This document shows positions 12,101 through 23,026 of a stretch of DNA of 64,000 nucleotides, one piece after another (position 1 is the stretch's first letter; each line of letters starts with the position of its first letter). The notes under the pieces are model-generated. The model saw only the letters and a list, made by a program, of their open reading frames with translations. It was not told the DNA's origin and ran no database searches. Source of the stretch: Bryoerythrophyllum caledonicum (lineage: Eukaryota; Streptophyta; Bryopsida; Pottiales; Pottiaceae); contig OZ020514.1 in assembly GCA_963971425.1 (NCBI GenBank), forward strand, positions 12,901,218 through 12,965,217, written 5' to 3'. The position numbers and the translations under genes are program-made.

Positions 12101-12802
12101 CCCGTTGGCTCAAACTCAAAAATCACATCGCCATTGTAAAGGGGGGGGGAGAAATTTTACCCGATGGACAGGAATTGAATTAAAATCAAGGCGTTTCAGA
12201 ACATTTCGCCCACCTGGTCTTGTGATGAGTCTTCGCAGGGAATCTACAATGCTCCCAGGACGTGATGGAGTTGGAAAGCGAGGTGGTTTCGAAGCGGAAT
12301 TGGGTTGGAAGGTGCCAGAATTGGGTTGGTCGGTGCCAGCAGCTCGTGCTTCGAGGTTGACGGTGGCTTGAGAAGGAGCGCGAGGAGGCGACAAAACAGA
12401 ATGGTCCACTAAAGGAGGCTCCTCGTCGTCGCTCAACAATATGAGAGTCTCTGTTCTAGGTTCAACCTTCGCAGTAACAATCGGATTAACGGTGGATGTT
12501 GTCGACAATCCTGGCGTGACAAGTTCAGTGCTTGTTGCCATCTGCGCTACTATAAGACCATTAACTTTGTAGCTACCAGGCAGTAGCCTCCAGAATCGGT
12601 TGCCACCTTCGACAATATCAGGCATTAAGATGTACTGGACTATAACACCTGCATCATCTAGGACCTCTTACTCGATATGAATTGTCATAACATCTAGGTC
12701 ATAACGAACACGAAGTATTGATGCGAAGATAGTGCATGACCCATCAACTGCTGGAGGGATAACTAGTGGAACACCAACACCATGGAATTGAAGAGATGCC
12801 AT
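9131..12802 (-). pseudogene. Element B MULE transposase (GCM1 finger, DDE core, SWIM)
   Basis: Two coding exons, 12802-10702 and 10600-9131, joined by a GT-AG intron at 10601-10701. From the N terminus: an unassigned region; an acidic LILLSDDEE motif near 12440 that resembles a SUMO-interaction motif; a Cys/His-rich WRKY/GCM1-type finger (AGHLRC, NRDC, CGIC, GTC, then HNHP) at about 11.7-12.0 kb; an RNase H-fold transposase core with FDHV, FMADSAQANW and CLFHW (about 10.95-11.3 kb); the LAETMHNKWLQ block; and a SWIM finger (CTC then NCKH) near 9.27-9.34 kb. The fold and C-terminal SWIM are those of Mutator-like transposases, which cut and paste the element. Damage: TAA at 12668-12670 (codon 45) and a one-base frameshift at a run of nine G at 12141-12149. 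The latter could be an assembly error. Exon 2 is an uninterrupted 490-codon frame. The start is the first ATG aligned with the C copy. Confidence 0.82.
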
Positions 12803-13840
12803 TAGAAAGACTGAAATAAGAAAGAGAAACAATTCCTACCAATGTTCTTGCAACATTCTCAAGTTACAGACATGCTGTCGTGGTGTAAGGATGGATAAAC
12901 ACATGATTGGCTTAAATATCTGATGGCGGCGAAAACAATCAATAAAATTATGGTACAAAATAAAATTTTAGGTAGAATTATTAGATCATGAAGAGGACCG
13001 CCGGTGCCGGCGCCCAGTGGTCAGTTCAAAGTGTTATCAAAAGTAACTTATAATTACAGGCGATTGTCAAATCTGATACAAAATGGAATTCAAAATGGAA
13101 AATGGTATTCATAATAGAAATGATCAATTTAGCATTATTATGATTATGAATTTGTAACTCGAGCATAACATTGGATTGACATGAGCAGCATAAGTAAAAG
13201 ATGATTGGCCATAATTATAGGCTGTAGAATTTTGAATTTGTAGGGATATTATAGCAACAACTCTACAAAGTGGTCAAAATAGTTAGTCCTCATTTCAAGT
13301 TAAAGGTAACGAATCTCGGCATTTGAAAATTGCAATGTTATATATTTCAAACCAAACAAATACCTAAACAAACAAGAATAATAATTATGAATACCCATAT
13401 ATAAGTTTTATAGAAAATGCAAGCAGGATTAGAAACAATCATGTGCATGATGGACATGATGTGCGTATCTTTGGATTTTGAGATTAAGCATAGAAAAGTT
13501 GACAATTCATACCTCCTATGTTTGAATTCCTTCCTCTTATTGGTCATTCAAATCGGCGGTGTATGACAATATCCAATCTACAACAATAATTGCACGGAGA
13601 CTAATATCCCATTATGATTGATGAGGCTTGTTTTGACAATTGTGCTTATATGGGCTTTGAGTTATTGGTTTCTATAAATTTCTTCAGTAGATAGTACATG
13701 TCTTTGGGAGAAAGAGAATAGTACTGAATGGATGCCATTAATGGGTATTCCATTAGTCTTAGTGGAGGGGATAATTGTGCGGTCGTTCAACTATATCAAT
13801 GTACTGCCATGTGATATTCTTACTGAGTAGATAAGATATA
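12803..13840. promoter_or_regulatory. Element B central divergent promoter region
   Basis: AT-rich spacer between the divergent transposase and ParB-methyltransferase genes. It holds one isolated copy of the B palindrome, CGCCGG-TG-CCGGCG-like, starting at 12999, far from the main array at 15.2-18.5 kb. A TATAAAT at about 13673 could serve the plus-strand gene. The isolated palindrome in the shared promoter is suggestive of regulation by whatever binds the array; that is inference. Confidence 0.45.
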
Positions 13841-13852
13841 TTGCAGATGCTT

Positions 13853-14146
13853 GTAAAAGTTGACTCCGCAACACCTCCTCATTTAGTTCAGGGAAAGAAG
13901 AAGAGGAAAAAACGCGGACTCCTCTTCTCAAGTAGCAAGCAGTTGAGGAAGGCAAGGATGGGAAAACGTAAGGCCCACATTGTAGAGGATGACTTAGGAG
14001 ATACTCCACGTGTCTTATGCTTCGAGAGCAATCCAAGTTTAAGTTTGCCAAGTATTGGAGAGGTTGCTGGATTGCCAACAAAACATATGGATGTCAACAT
14101 GCCAGGCAAGGAGAAGGACGAGGGCAATCATCACTCTCGACATTTG
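13853..14146 (+). other. Possible upstream exon with basic cluster
   Basis: Open frame following a TTGCAG acceptor-like site. It encodes a lysine/arginine-rich stretch (GKKKRKKRG, then RKARMGKRKAH) that looks like a bipartite nuclear localisation signal, and is followed by a weak donor (TTG-GTACGT). It could be a 5' exon of the ParB-methyltransferase gene, but I find no clear counterpart in element C, so the link is unproven. Confidence 0.3.
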
Positions 14147-15859
14147 GTACGTGTTCTCATTGATACTTCAAAATTTAATAGGGTAAGTTTAGTTTCTTGG
14201 GAACTAACAATCGTTCCATGAAATTCATCTACTTTGTGCTATCAAACTCATTCATTGAATTTGTCATATAACATTCATTTGGGACCTAAGTGAATGTTGA
14301 TATTCTTGATTGTCCCTCCTCCTCCAAACCTCATTTTTAGTGGAGATTGTCACTTACACCACTGTAGATTTAAATCTAGATTTTTAATTTCTTGATTGTC
14401 CCTCTCTTCCTCCTTCTCCCTCTAATTGATGATTTTTTGTTTTGTTTTAGATTGTCCCTCGTCCCTTTCATTTTTAATTATATTAATTACAAAGAAAAAA
14501 ATAAAACTTTTTGGATACCTTCTAGGAATCCTTCTCCAGATTTATTATTACAGTTGTCGATCCAGCTCCAAATCGAGCTGAATCTGAATCGTGGAACTTC
14601 GTTTTTTTTAACATGTACATTTTTGGACTTGGATGAACGTACATTTTTTAAAGATCAGAATGGATGCAGCATCGGGACTTCCCGGGAGGTCATCCTTCCC
14701 AGAACTATTCCGTTATCAGGTTCACTTTGGAGTTCTGATGGGATCTGGAGTAGTAGCCTCTGTATGACCGCATCACGTTTATCCTTCGGAGAAACCCTCC
14801 CACTTATGTTGGAACTGGAGCTCAGCACACATGAACACAAACCCCTTCGCTACCATTAATTTCTGTAGATTGCGATGCAGGCCGAGCAGCCTTCGATTGA
14901 GTCTTGTGAAGAAGCTATCAACGACGGAGATTTTGACAACATGAACTTAAGCGCGGTGAATGAGGAGGATGGCGGCCATGTTGAACTTGATAACAGCACG
15001 CAAGCTGCCGACTCGGCAGCAGGTAAGTATTCCGATTTCTTCCCGTTTCTCTATTTCTCGAATTTGTGAAGGAGAGCTATTCCTCCCAATCTCGCACGAT
15101 TGGAAAGAGATTTCGACGTCCTTGAGATCCTCTTCGTCGATTTGCGGATACACCGAATCTGGCTGTGAAGGGGTCCGCCGGTGCCGGCGAGGGTCATTTC
15201 GTACTTCGTGGATTAGCTGAAATTTGTGGTGATGGGGTTCGCCGGTGCCGGCGAGGGTCACAACCCACTGTATCTACGAATGAAAGTATCGTCAAGGAGT
15301 TCGCCGAAATTTGAAGTGGTGGGGTCGCCGGCACCGGCGGGGGTTCAGATCCAGGGTTTTATGTCGCCGATGATCACCGTGGAAGTGTCGCCGGTGCCAG
15401 CAGGGGTCGCAACTTACAGTATCAACGAATGAAAGTAACGTCTAGAAGATCGCCAAAATTGGAAGTGGAGGGGGTCGCCGGCACCGGCGGGGGTTCAGAT
15501 CCAGGGTTTTATGTCAAGAGTACTCATCGTGGAGGCGTCGCCGGTGCCGGCGGGGATCACAACTCACTGTAGTTTCTCCTTCAAGTATCGTCAAGGAGAT
15601 TGCCAAAATTGGAAGTGGAGGGGTCGCCGGCACCGGCGGGGGTTCAGATCCAGGTATTTAAGTCGCGGTTCATCATCTTGGAAGTGTCGCTGATGCCGGC
15701 GGGGGTCACAACCCACTGTAGTTTCTCCTTCAAGTATCGTCAAGGAGATTGCCGAAACTGGTAGTAGAGGGGTCGCCGGCACCGGCGGGGGTTCAGATCC
15801 AGGTATTTAAGTCGCCGTTCATCATGTTGGAAGTCTCGCCGGTGCCGGCGGGGGTCGCG

Positions 15860-17390
15860 AAGGGCCCCCCAGGCTTCTCAGATACACTCGCACGGTGGGG
15901 TTGGGTCCAGATGCCTTGACTACCTCGCTTCACGCCGATCTTGTCCAGACATGACAACCTCCCACCGACGCACTCCCACACGAGGTATGAGATTCGATGG
16001 ACTTAAAAGGGCTTGGAATGCCTTGCTTCTTGAAGGACTTTTAGACGGGCTTTCGTTCTTGCAGCGATATCTTAGGAGACATGTCTAGCCGCCATAAAAT
16101 TTTATATGCTCACTTCTATTTGTGTGCTCGCTTCTGATTGTGTTCTCGTTTCTGTGTCTTGAGAGGTTTTTCAGCAGTCTTAGGTTTTGGAGTAATGTTT
16201 TGGAGATGTGGTGGTGCAGTTCCATTGATTCTGTATGGCCTTCAACACCACCTGTCGATTTTTGGCTCGCTGATCCTGATTCCACTCGTCATTGTGCCTG
16301 TGAGTGTGAGAAAATTTCGGCTTCAGTGTGAGAACATTTTCCTTCTCTCTCGGCACCTATCACATTGGTGAGGCATATGTTTGATTGATGCATCTGGTTT
16401 GCGTGTTACAGAAAGATTCAACAAAGGTGATTTCAAGCATGTTCATGGTGTCCGGAAAATCTACATTGCTGGCTTAAGTATGTATTCTACTCTTATGCAC
16501 GCCGAATCATGAAGTTAGGGTATCGCCGGTGCCGGCGGGGGTCGTTGTTGGTCTTAAACGCTTCCACCTGATCACTCGCTTGAGGGGTCGCAAGTGCAGG
16601 CTTGGGTCTATATTCTGCCCTGCAGCTCGCCGAATCTTGATTCTGTGGTATCGCCGGTGCCGGCGGGGTTCGAGGAGGGCCTCCAGCCTTTCTTCTCGAT
16701 CACTGAGACTCGGGTCAACCGTGCCGGCTTAAGTATATATTATACTCTTATGCATGCCGAATCCTCAAGTTTAGGTATCGCCGGTGCCGGCGGGGGTCGT
16801 GGTTGGCCTCGGACGCTTCCACCTGATCACTCGCTCGAGGAGTCGCTCATGCACACTTGGGTTTATATTATGCCCTGAAGCACGCCGATGATGCAGTTGT
16901 ACAGTTGCAGAGGTTCACGACATTTTCCCCCGAGTCCGCCACATAAGACCAGGATCAAATAATGTATCTATCGTTAGGTCTTCTGACTTCTGAGTTGACT
17001 GTGCACTACACCCGAATGCACTTTGTCGCAATATTATCAAACATCTCTGGTGTTTTATCGCCCAACAGAGCGATGTAGGGCTTTTCCAGTAGCATATATT
17101 ACCCCTGTGTCACTCCTTTGTTCAGTGGTAGCAACTGAAGATTCACAAGCCGCAAAAAGACTGGCAAATTTGATTTGCTCTTTGGTTCTAGTAGTTTCAA
17201 GTGTAGGGGCCTCGCACCTTGTTAGTCTCGAATACCATGAGGATCCTTTTGCGACCCAGTTCTCCAAAATTGTTTCGGTGCTACTTCAGCGAATTTCGGT
17301 TTCCGGTGCACGATCTGGTGCAGATATTCACCCAGCACTTTGCGTAACTACCTCCCTCAATCCTAGTTCATGATCTTCATATCACTGTGT
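15860..17390. other. Intron 1 filler sequence, element B
   Basis: Between palindrome blocks there are only short frames with no recognisable domain. The frame near 17055-17267 on the minus strand adjoins the kelch fragment and may be part of the same captured gene, but I cannot identify it. Confidence 0.35.
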
Positions 17391-17391
17391 A

Positions 17392-17760
17392 TCAGCGGGA
17401 AACCAGGGCTGCAGAGGGTCTCGTTGTGAGGACAGCGGTGACTGTGGGACTTTCGAGCTCAGGTGTGGTCAAGCTCAGGACCAACGTTTCAGATATGGCA
17501 CCTGTATTATCTCCACCTCCAATGACAAACCAACTGTCGCCCAATGTGACGCCAGCGTGCCCTGCCCTTGGCGACTGTGGGACTTTCGAGTCCAGCTTCA
17601 ACCAGTTGAGCTTCTTCAGATCAAGCACTTAGTCGTCGTTAAAGTAGCACAGGTCTAGTGTTGGCTTCCACGACATAAAGCATGCCTTCCACCACCGCCG
17701 CTGCATGCTGGTAACGTGCCAGCGGCTTTCGGCCAGTAACTGCTACTGGTACCCTCATGA
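17392..17760 (-). pseudogene. Captured kelch-domain fragment (ACBP4/5-like)
   Basis: Minus-strand coding remnant. A first piece (GRKPLARYQHAAAVVEGMLYVV, about 17.67-17.75 kb) leads, after a frame change, into LDLKKLNWLKLD, then PRAGHAGVTLGDSWFVIGGG and SETLVLSL. These are kelch repeats: paired glycines preceded by hydrophobics, with a W at blade ends. The order and wording closely recall the C-terminal kelch domain of plant acyl-CoA-binding proteins of the ACBP4/ACBP5 type. It lies antisense in intron 1 of the element B methyltransferase gene between palindrome blocks. A host gene fragment carried inside a MULE is the Pack-MULE situation. Assignment to kelch is firm; to ACBP4/5 it is likely. 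Confidence 0.6.
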
Positions 17761-20700
17761 TACGATGTGATTGCTTTGATGCCTACCGGATCCGCCTTCT
17801 GCATCTTCGGTGTCTCAGCCTACATCAAGTTGCTTTCTCCTCATTAAATGGCAAGACCTATTCTCCTGAGTACTTCCGGTTGGTGATCACTATATCAGCC
17901 AAACAGCAGGCACGTCTTTCTCCAGCAGCAGCTTGGTGAGCTGGAAGGGGTCGCCGGCACCGGCGAGGGGTATGAGCGTTCCTTCCCAAGTCAGCTTGGT
18001 AAGCTGGAAGGGGTCGCCGGCACCGGCGAGGGGTATGAGCACTCCTTTCCGGGTCAGCTTGGTGAGCTGGGAGGGGTCGCCGGCACCGGCGAGGGGTATG
18101 AGCATTCCTTCCCGGGTCAGCTTGGTGAGCTGGAAGGGGTCGCTGGCACCGGCGAGGTATGAGCACTCCTTCCCGGGTCTGCGAAACTGGCTAGGAGGGG
18201 CCGCCGGTGCCGGCGTGGCATGGGCAAGCCATTCATTTTGGAGATCATTACCATTTTGCATTATCCACTACGGAACATTCCACTGAAGATTAATGGAACG
18301 CAGCCATGAATGGTTCACATTTAGCCGGACATGAGCACGGATTTTGGGCAGATCATGTGTTGTTTGGAGACAATAATGACGCGATTGAAATGGACGGTTT
18401 AGGTGCAGGTCCCAAACAAGATGTTCAACCAAACCAGCAAGACGGGCACGAAGTAGATCTCCATCCTATAAAAAATGAGGCACTCAGGGACCAAACCAGC
18501 ACACATCTGAACACAAACTCGAAGTAGAGGGGGTCGTCGGTGCCGGCGGGGGTCTCGACATGGATTTCATGAATTAATACTGACTATTTTTGTATTGGTG
18601 GATTGCAGATGACCCTATGGATAGTCATCCTCTTGATGAGGACACTATCTCAATGGACGACTTGAATAAGGAGATGAAGGCTTTGATCTCAAAGGAATCA
18701 GTCAATATTGCATCATGTTTGGACAATTTGAGGTTTCAGCCTAGGACAAAGTCCAAGTTACAAATTCCACTTTGTCGTATGATATCATTACCGATTGTCA
18801 GGCCCTATTTGAAAAACGACGTCATGAATCTGGCCTCCCATTTTCTGAGTAATGGTTATATGGAAGGCAATGGGGTTTTTTATGTTGCCTTGGAGAATCA
18901 TGAAGGGAAGGTTGTTCCTGTGACCACAGATGTGACCGATACTTGGAGCCCTCACTGGGAGGCAGCCAATGCAACTTTTGAGAAATACCTTCTTGAAGAT
19001 GAGGATTTGAAGTGTTTCTCCAACAAAATGTTCCACGTGTGGGATGGGAACCATCGCCTTCAAGCCTGGATTCCTATTATTAATGAAGATCATTCTGAGG
19101 ACCCAGCTTGGCATTATGCCGTGGAATCAATTATCTTGGATATTAATGGAGCAGTTGGTCCTCTTCTGAGTGCACTCCATCAAGTGAATTGGTACGAATC
19201 TCTTACTATTAATTTGTATATTTTGGGGTCATTATCTCATATTCAGTGTTATTAATAGTTACATATCAATGCTAAATTTCAGGAGGAATCAGAAATCTCA
19301 TGTGACCACCAATCTGGTTCACAAGCTCTACAGAATTAATAATATTGGAGCACAACCCATTTCTTTCTTCCAAGGTCAAGTGAGTCAAAATGAAATCGCA
19401 CTTGCTGAATCAAAGCAAAAATCAAAACAGTGAACTTGGTATACTCTTACTTTGGATGGACTTAATAAAGTCCTGAACCACGTATTTACACCCTTTACAA
19501 TTCCCTTGGTATCATGAAGTATATCAATCATAATTGTATATTTGTATATTATATTGTTCTTTAACTTTGGGTTGAGTTATTTAATTTTGCACCAAGAGTT
19601 GGGCGAGGCAGCAGCTAACGCACAGATCAGATTCCATGAAAAGTATCCAGATCCTTCTGACTGGACTTCAGAGAAGGCTGCTGACTTCATATCGACAGCT
19701 GTGAACAAAGTCAAGAAACAATGCTTTATTGAGTTGAAGAAACAAGTGCCAACTGCCGACCCCAAGCACGGCCCTGATTTTCTTCATCAAATAAAGCTAC
19801 ATTACGAGAATAACGAGGTGCCTGAAATGACTCAGGAGAAATTGTGGATGTTTTCAACCTCGGTGATGGAGTCTCATATCAAGACCAAATGGCTTGAAAG
19901 ATGGAACTCACCCGCTTCTCTTCGTATTCAATTAAAATTTCCAAAACCACGTTTTGGAGATTCTGAATTTCCAGAGTGGCTTCGAAGGGCTACTTGGTGG
20001 AGTCAGGTTAGTTCCATTCCATTGTGCTTATTATGATTGCTTGGTCTAGTGTTTTTGTTCTATTTTTTGTAATGACTTCTAATTGTATTTTCATATTTGT
20101 TTTCTCAGTTGGCTGTAGAATCCGAGGGACTTTTTGATACCACCGTTGCGGATTTAGGAGTCACAATTGACTATCACCCAGATGGACAGGACCCCATTCC
20201 ATCCATCTCTGAATATGTCGAGCAAATGCGAATCCAACTATGGGATGCCGCATTCTTCCATGAGTTTAAAGTTGAGAAAGGAATTCACAAAAAGTTTTTG
20301 ATTGACGAGCAGGTGGGATTTATGGCTGCTATGCAGCGTGTACTATAACGTTATTTTAAATATATACTTTATCCTACCAGGGCAATTTCCAAGACTCCAG
20401 CATTTTTTGCCACTTGGCTGGATGTGGACAGCGACGATTGCATGATATCTGAAAGTATCCAGAAGTCCTGGAATTCTTCTCACTGGGAGAGATGTGGCTG
20501 GTATCTAGATTGTCCCATCTCAAAGCCTCCACGCTTTGACATTGCAATCAGAGATAGCATTGAACCATCATTGATTGGGATTCAAAAGGTCCCAGCCGTA
20601 GCAGTAGTTGCACCTATTGTTTCGAAAACAAAGGGGACAAAACGGAATTCGACTCGGACTGCAAAGAATGCCAAAGACACTATAGTCTTGGAGGTTCCTG

Positions 20701-22360
20701 TGCCTGTGGAACAATTGGAAGACATCAATGAGGTTATGCCTTCCTCTTCTAATGTTGTTAGTTATCCTCAACCTTCTCAGGCAACTACTGTTGTTCAAAG
20801 CCAATTACCTCCTTCAGTATTGACCTCGCAACATGTGAGGGCAAAGAAGACATCCCGAATTTTGAAACCTGCATCTTCCACTTTCCATCATCCGTCTTCG
20901 ACTGTTTTGTTGGAGCAGACTTCTATCTCGGAGATTCTAGAGACGGGGCCCTCTCATTCAGTGCTTTCAAAAATGCATGCATTAGTAATTGAGGTATATA
21001 ACAATTATTTCATTGAAAATGTGTTGATATAATTCAAAATTTAAGTTCGTTACAAGTCATTAAGATAACTAACTCTTCTCTATTTTGTAGGGGAAGGGTG
21101 ATGCCGCAGGCCCTCCACGATCAGCAGCTTGTCCCCACAATGGTGTGGATTTTATAATCTTCGATGTTCCAGAAGGCCTACCGATTCCTGGTCTTTCTGT
21201 TCCATCTTTAGACATTCCGTCATGGAATGTTTATAAAAAGTCGGATGTTGAGGCATTTTTTGAGTTTGCCGATGCATTTCTCCACAAAGATGGAGGTCTT
21301 TTGGTTTTCCTCCCAAAATCTCCATCAATTAGGTTGGATGTGAGAACTTATGCTGCATCATACGAGTTCAAGATTCTAAAGGATTGGTGGGGTGTTAATG
21401 AACTTCGGCTAACTTCTCCAGTTAGTTCTGATAATACTGTAAGTGAAGGATATTCTAATTCTTGTCATATATGTTTTGTATTCCATGTTTATTAAATTGT
21501 TGATTAAATTTTGATTGTTTCATTTCAGACCCGCCGGTTTCGGATTTTGCTTTTTATCCGTGAAGAAAAGGCAGCAAGTTCCTTCTCCATTCATGTTGAT
21601 CCTGAACTAGCCAAGGTTGGTATTAATCTAAAAGATGACGATATTTTGTTTAACTACACATCCTGTGAGTCTCAAGCCATGAACGGTCCAGTACCATGGA
21701 GAGGAGCTCGTGAAAAGGATGAAGGGTTTCTGCAGATGTTTGTTGAAGCCTTCACAACTCCGGGCTCAGTTATTTTGGATGCCACTGCTGCTACAGGTGC
21801 AACAGTCATGACTTGATGTGATTGACATTTTTCTAAACTCATTAGAATTTCAATTTTCTAAATCTTGCTATGCTTTTGACCCGGTTCAGGTGCTACTATT
21901 CGAGTAGGAAGCAGGCTACATCGGCATGTGATTGGCTTCGAATCTGATCCACTTATCTTTGAAGCCCTTCTTAGTCCTCTTCGACAAGTGTCACCAAGTT
22001 CATCAATTCCACCTACACCGTTTGATGCCTTTGATGACGATGAGGTTCTGATTCGTCGCGTGGCAAAAAAGAATCGTTTAAGTAAGTAAGTTCATTGTTT
22101 CAGTGTTTTTGCCGTCTGGATATTTCAATCCCTTTACAAAGTATAATTACTTAACTATTTTGTTGTTTGGCAGATTGATGGACTCCGCCTATTCTCCGCC
22201 AAAGTCATTTACGCTTCCATCATATGTAGAGACTATTGCTCAAGCCTATGCTTCATTACATTCTCCGCCGTTAGTTCAAAGACATCGTGGTTTCAACCCC
22301 AACGTTCATCAATTTCTAGATGTTGAGGCACTAGAGGGTAGCGAAAGTTCTTCTACATAG

Positions 22361-22952
22361 ATTTTCTATTGTTGTTGTAGTCATTTATATGGCCTTAGTT
22401 TGTTAGTACTGTTCTACTATCTTATTCATATTTTTCATACTTTGTTCCTTGGCATCATACATGGTATTGTAATTCCCTAGCCACTATTGCTCTATGGCAA
22501 ATGATACAATTCACACGTTTAACTTTCATAATATCTTGTTTAGGGGCAATTTTTTATAATCCTGTATTGCACGTGATACCACATACAGGAGATGGAGTTG
22601 TAAGAAGAAATTAAATGCACCATCTGGTTAAATTAAATATAGGCATTGCTAATAATGAACTTCCTCACCATCTCACAATTTTGATTTTTCCACGGTAATG
22701 GGCATCTCTTATCATTTTCATTGTTGTACTTGATTACCTTCGGCTTTTCAATTGCTTTTGAACGAGATTAATTCCACGGCAATAGGATATATACTTCAAC
22801 TAACAATATCTAATTTTCCTTTATATGTAAATATCTTACCACGGTTATAGGATCACGAGACAAAAATTAGTTATTGTACTTGAGAAAGACACACGACTCT
22901 CAGCCCTCAAAGATAACAAATCCAAAAAAAAACCAAAAAATAAAAGTAACTT
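22361..22952. promoter_or_regulatory. Element B right subterminal region
   Basis: AT-rich 3' flank of the methyltransferase gene. It carries three CCACGG(T/C/T)(A/A/T)ATAGG-like motifs at 22690-22702, 22774-22786 and 22839-22851, the inverted counterparts of the left-end motifs. No gene. Confidence 0.55.
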
Positions 22953-23014
22953 CTCTGCTCACCGCTCACCGCTCAGGCCGACTGCTTACCGACCGCTCAC
23001 ATGGTCAAGTTCTT
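22953..23014. repeat. Element B right terminal inverted repeat
   Basis: CTCACCGCTCACCGCTCAGG followed by a tail ending GGTCAAGTTCTT, the reverse complement of the left end. The duplication GCATCCAAACGC follows directly at 23015-23026. Confidence 0.85.
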
Positions 23015-23026
23015 GCATCCAAACGC
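23015..23026. repeat. Target site duplication of element B, right
   Basis: GCATCCAAACGC, identical to 8529-8540. It lies inside the transposase gene of element C and reads A-F-G-C on the minus strand. Confidence 0.85.

Larger units (their letters stand above)
15176..18546. repeat. Element B intronic palindrome array (CGCCGG-CA/TG-CCGGCG)
   Basis: Nineteen copies inside intron 1 of the ParB-methyltransferase gene. The first block (cores at about 15176, 15240, 15326, 15389, 15476, 15539, 15625, 15688, 15774 and 15837) mostly alternates CA and TG centres, with spacings alternating 63 and 86 bp. A second block (16524, 16652, 16779) is spaced 127-128 bp. A third (17952, 18015, 18078, 18141, 18202) is spaced 61-63 bp in one orientation until the last copy. 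One more lies at 18535, and an isolated one at 12999 in the promoter region. Most copies are followed by GGGG-TC or GGGTTC. Apart from the 86-bp steps, spacing is one or two units of about 63-64 bp. Confidence 0.9.
14875..22360 (+). pseudogene. Element B ParB-like/DNA methyltransferase fusion gene
   Basis: Exons by alignment and splice sites: 14875-15022, (possible small exon near 18.31-18.5), 18609-19191, 19283-19481, 19593-20006, 20109-20993, 21091-21438, 21529-21796, 21890-22085 and 22174-22360. Exon 1 is acidic. The 18609 exon encodes a ParB/sulfiredoxin-type domain ending in FHVWDGNHRLQAW. A middle domain of unknown type (RIQLWDAAFFHEF, ERCGWYLDCP) follows. The C terminus reads like a circularly permuted (beta-order) amino-methyltransferase: a motif IV-like IIFDVPEGLP, then RRFRILLFIRE, then the SAM-binding motif I-like VILDATAATG with GFESDPLIFEALL. 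The usual D/N-P-P-Y/F is replaced by D-V-P-E. ParB-methyltransferase fusions are known in bacteria and phages. Damage: TGA 19431-19433, TAA 20346-20348 and loss of the AG acceptor at 19591-19592. Confidence 0.75.
8541..23014. mobile_element. Element B: complete 14.5-kb MULE with ParB-methyltransferase
   Basis: The most intact copy of the family. It has 62-bp terminal inverted repeats (8541-8602 and 22953-23014; 49 of 62 positions match without gaps) and a 12-bp duplication. Subterminal CCACGG..ATAGG motifs are inverted at the two ends. Inside, a minus-strand transposase gene (9131-12802) and a plus-strand ParB-methyltransferase gene (14875-22360) diverge from a central region at 12.8-14.9 kb. 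The first intron of the latter holds the palindrome array and a captured kelch-domain gene fragment. The transposase has one nonsense codon and one homopolymer frameshift. The methyltransferase gene has two nonsense codons and one lost splice acceptor, so this copy is probably inactive but recent. Confidence 0.88.

Noticed and set aside
17858-18286. Pro/Ala/Gly-rich frames on both strands
   Set aside because: They are translations of the 63-bp palindrome repeats of array B.
18609-22360. Bacterial contamination as source of the ParB-methyltransferase gene
   Set aside because: The gene has conserved GT-AG introns in three copies and lies inside plant-type MULEs with target duplications.
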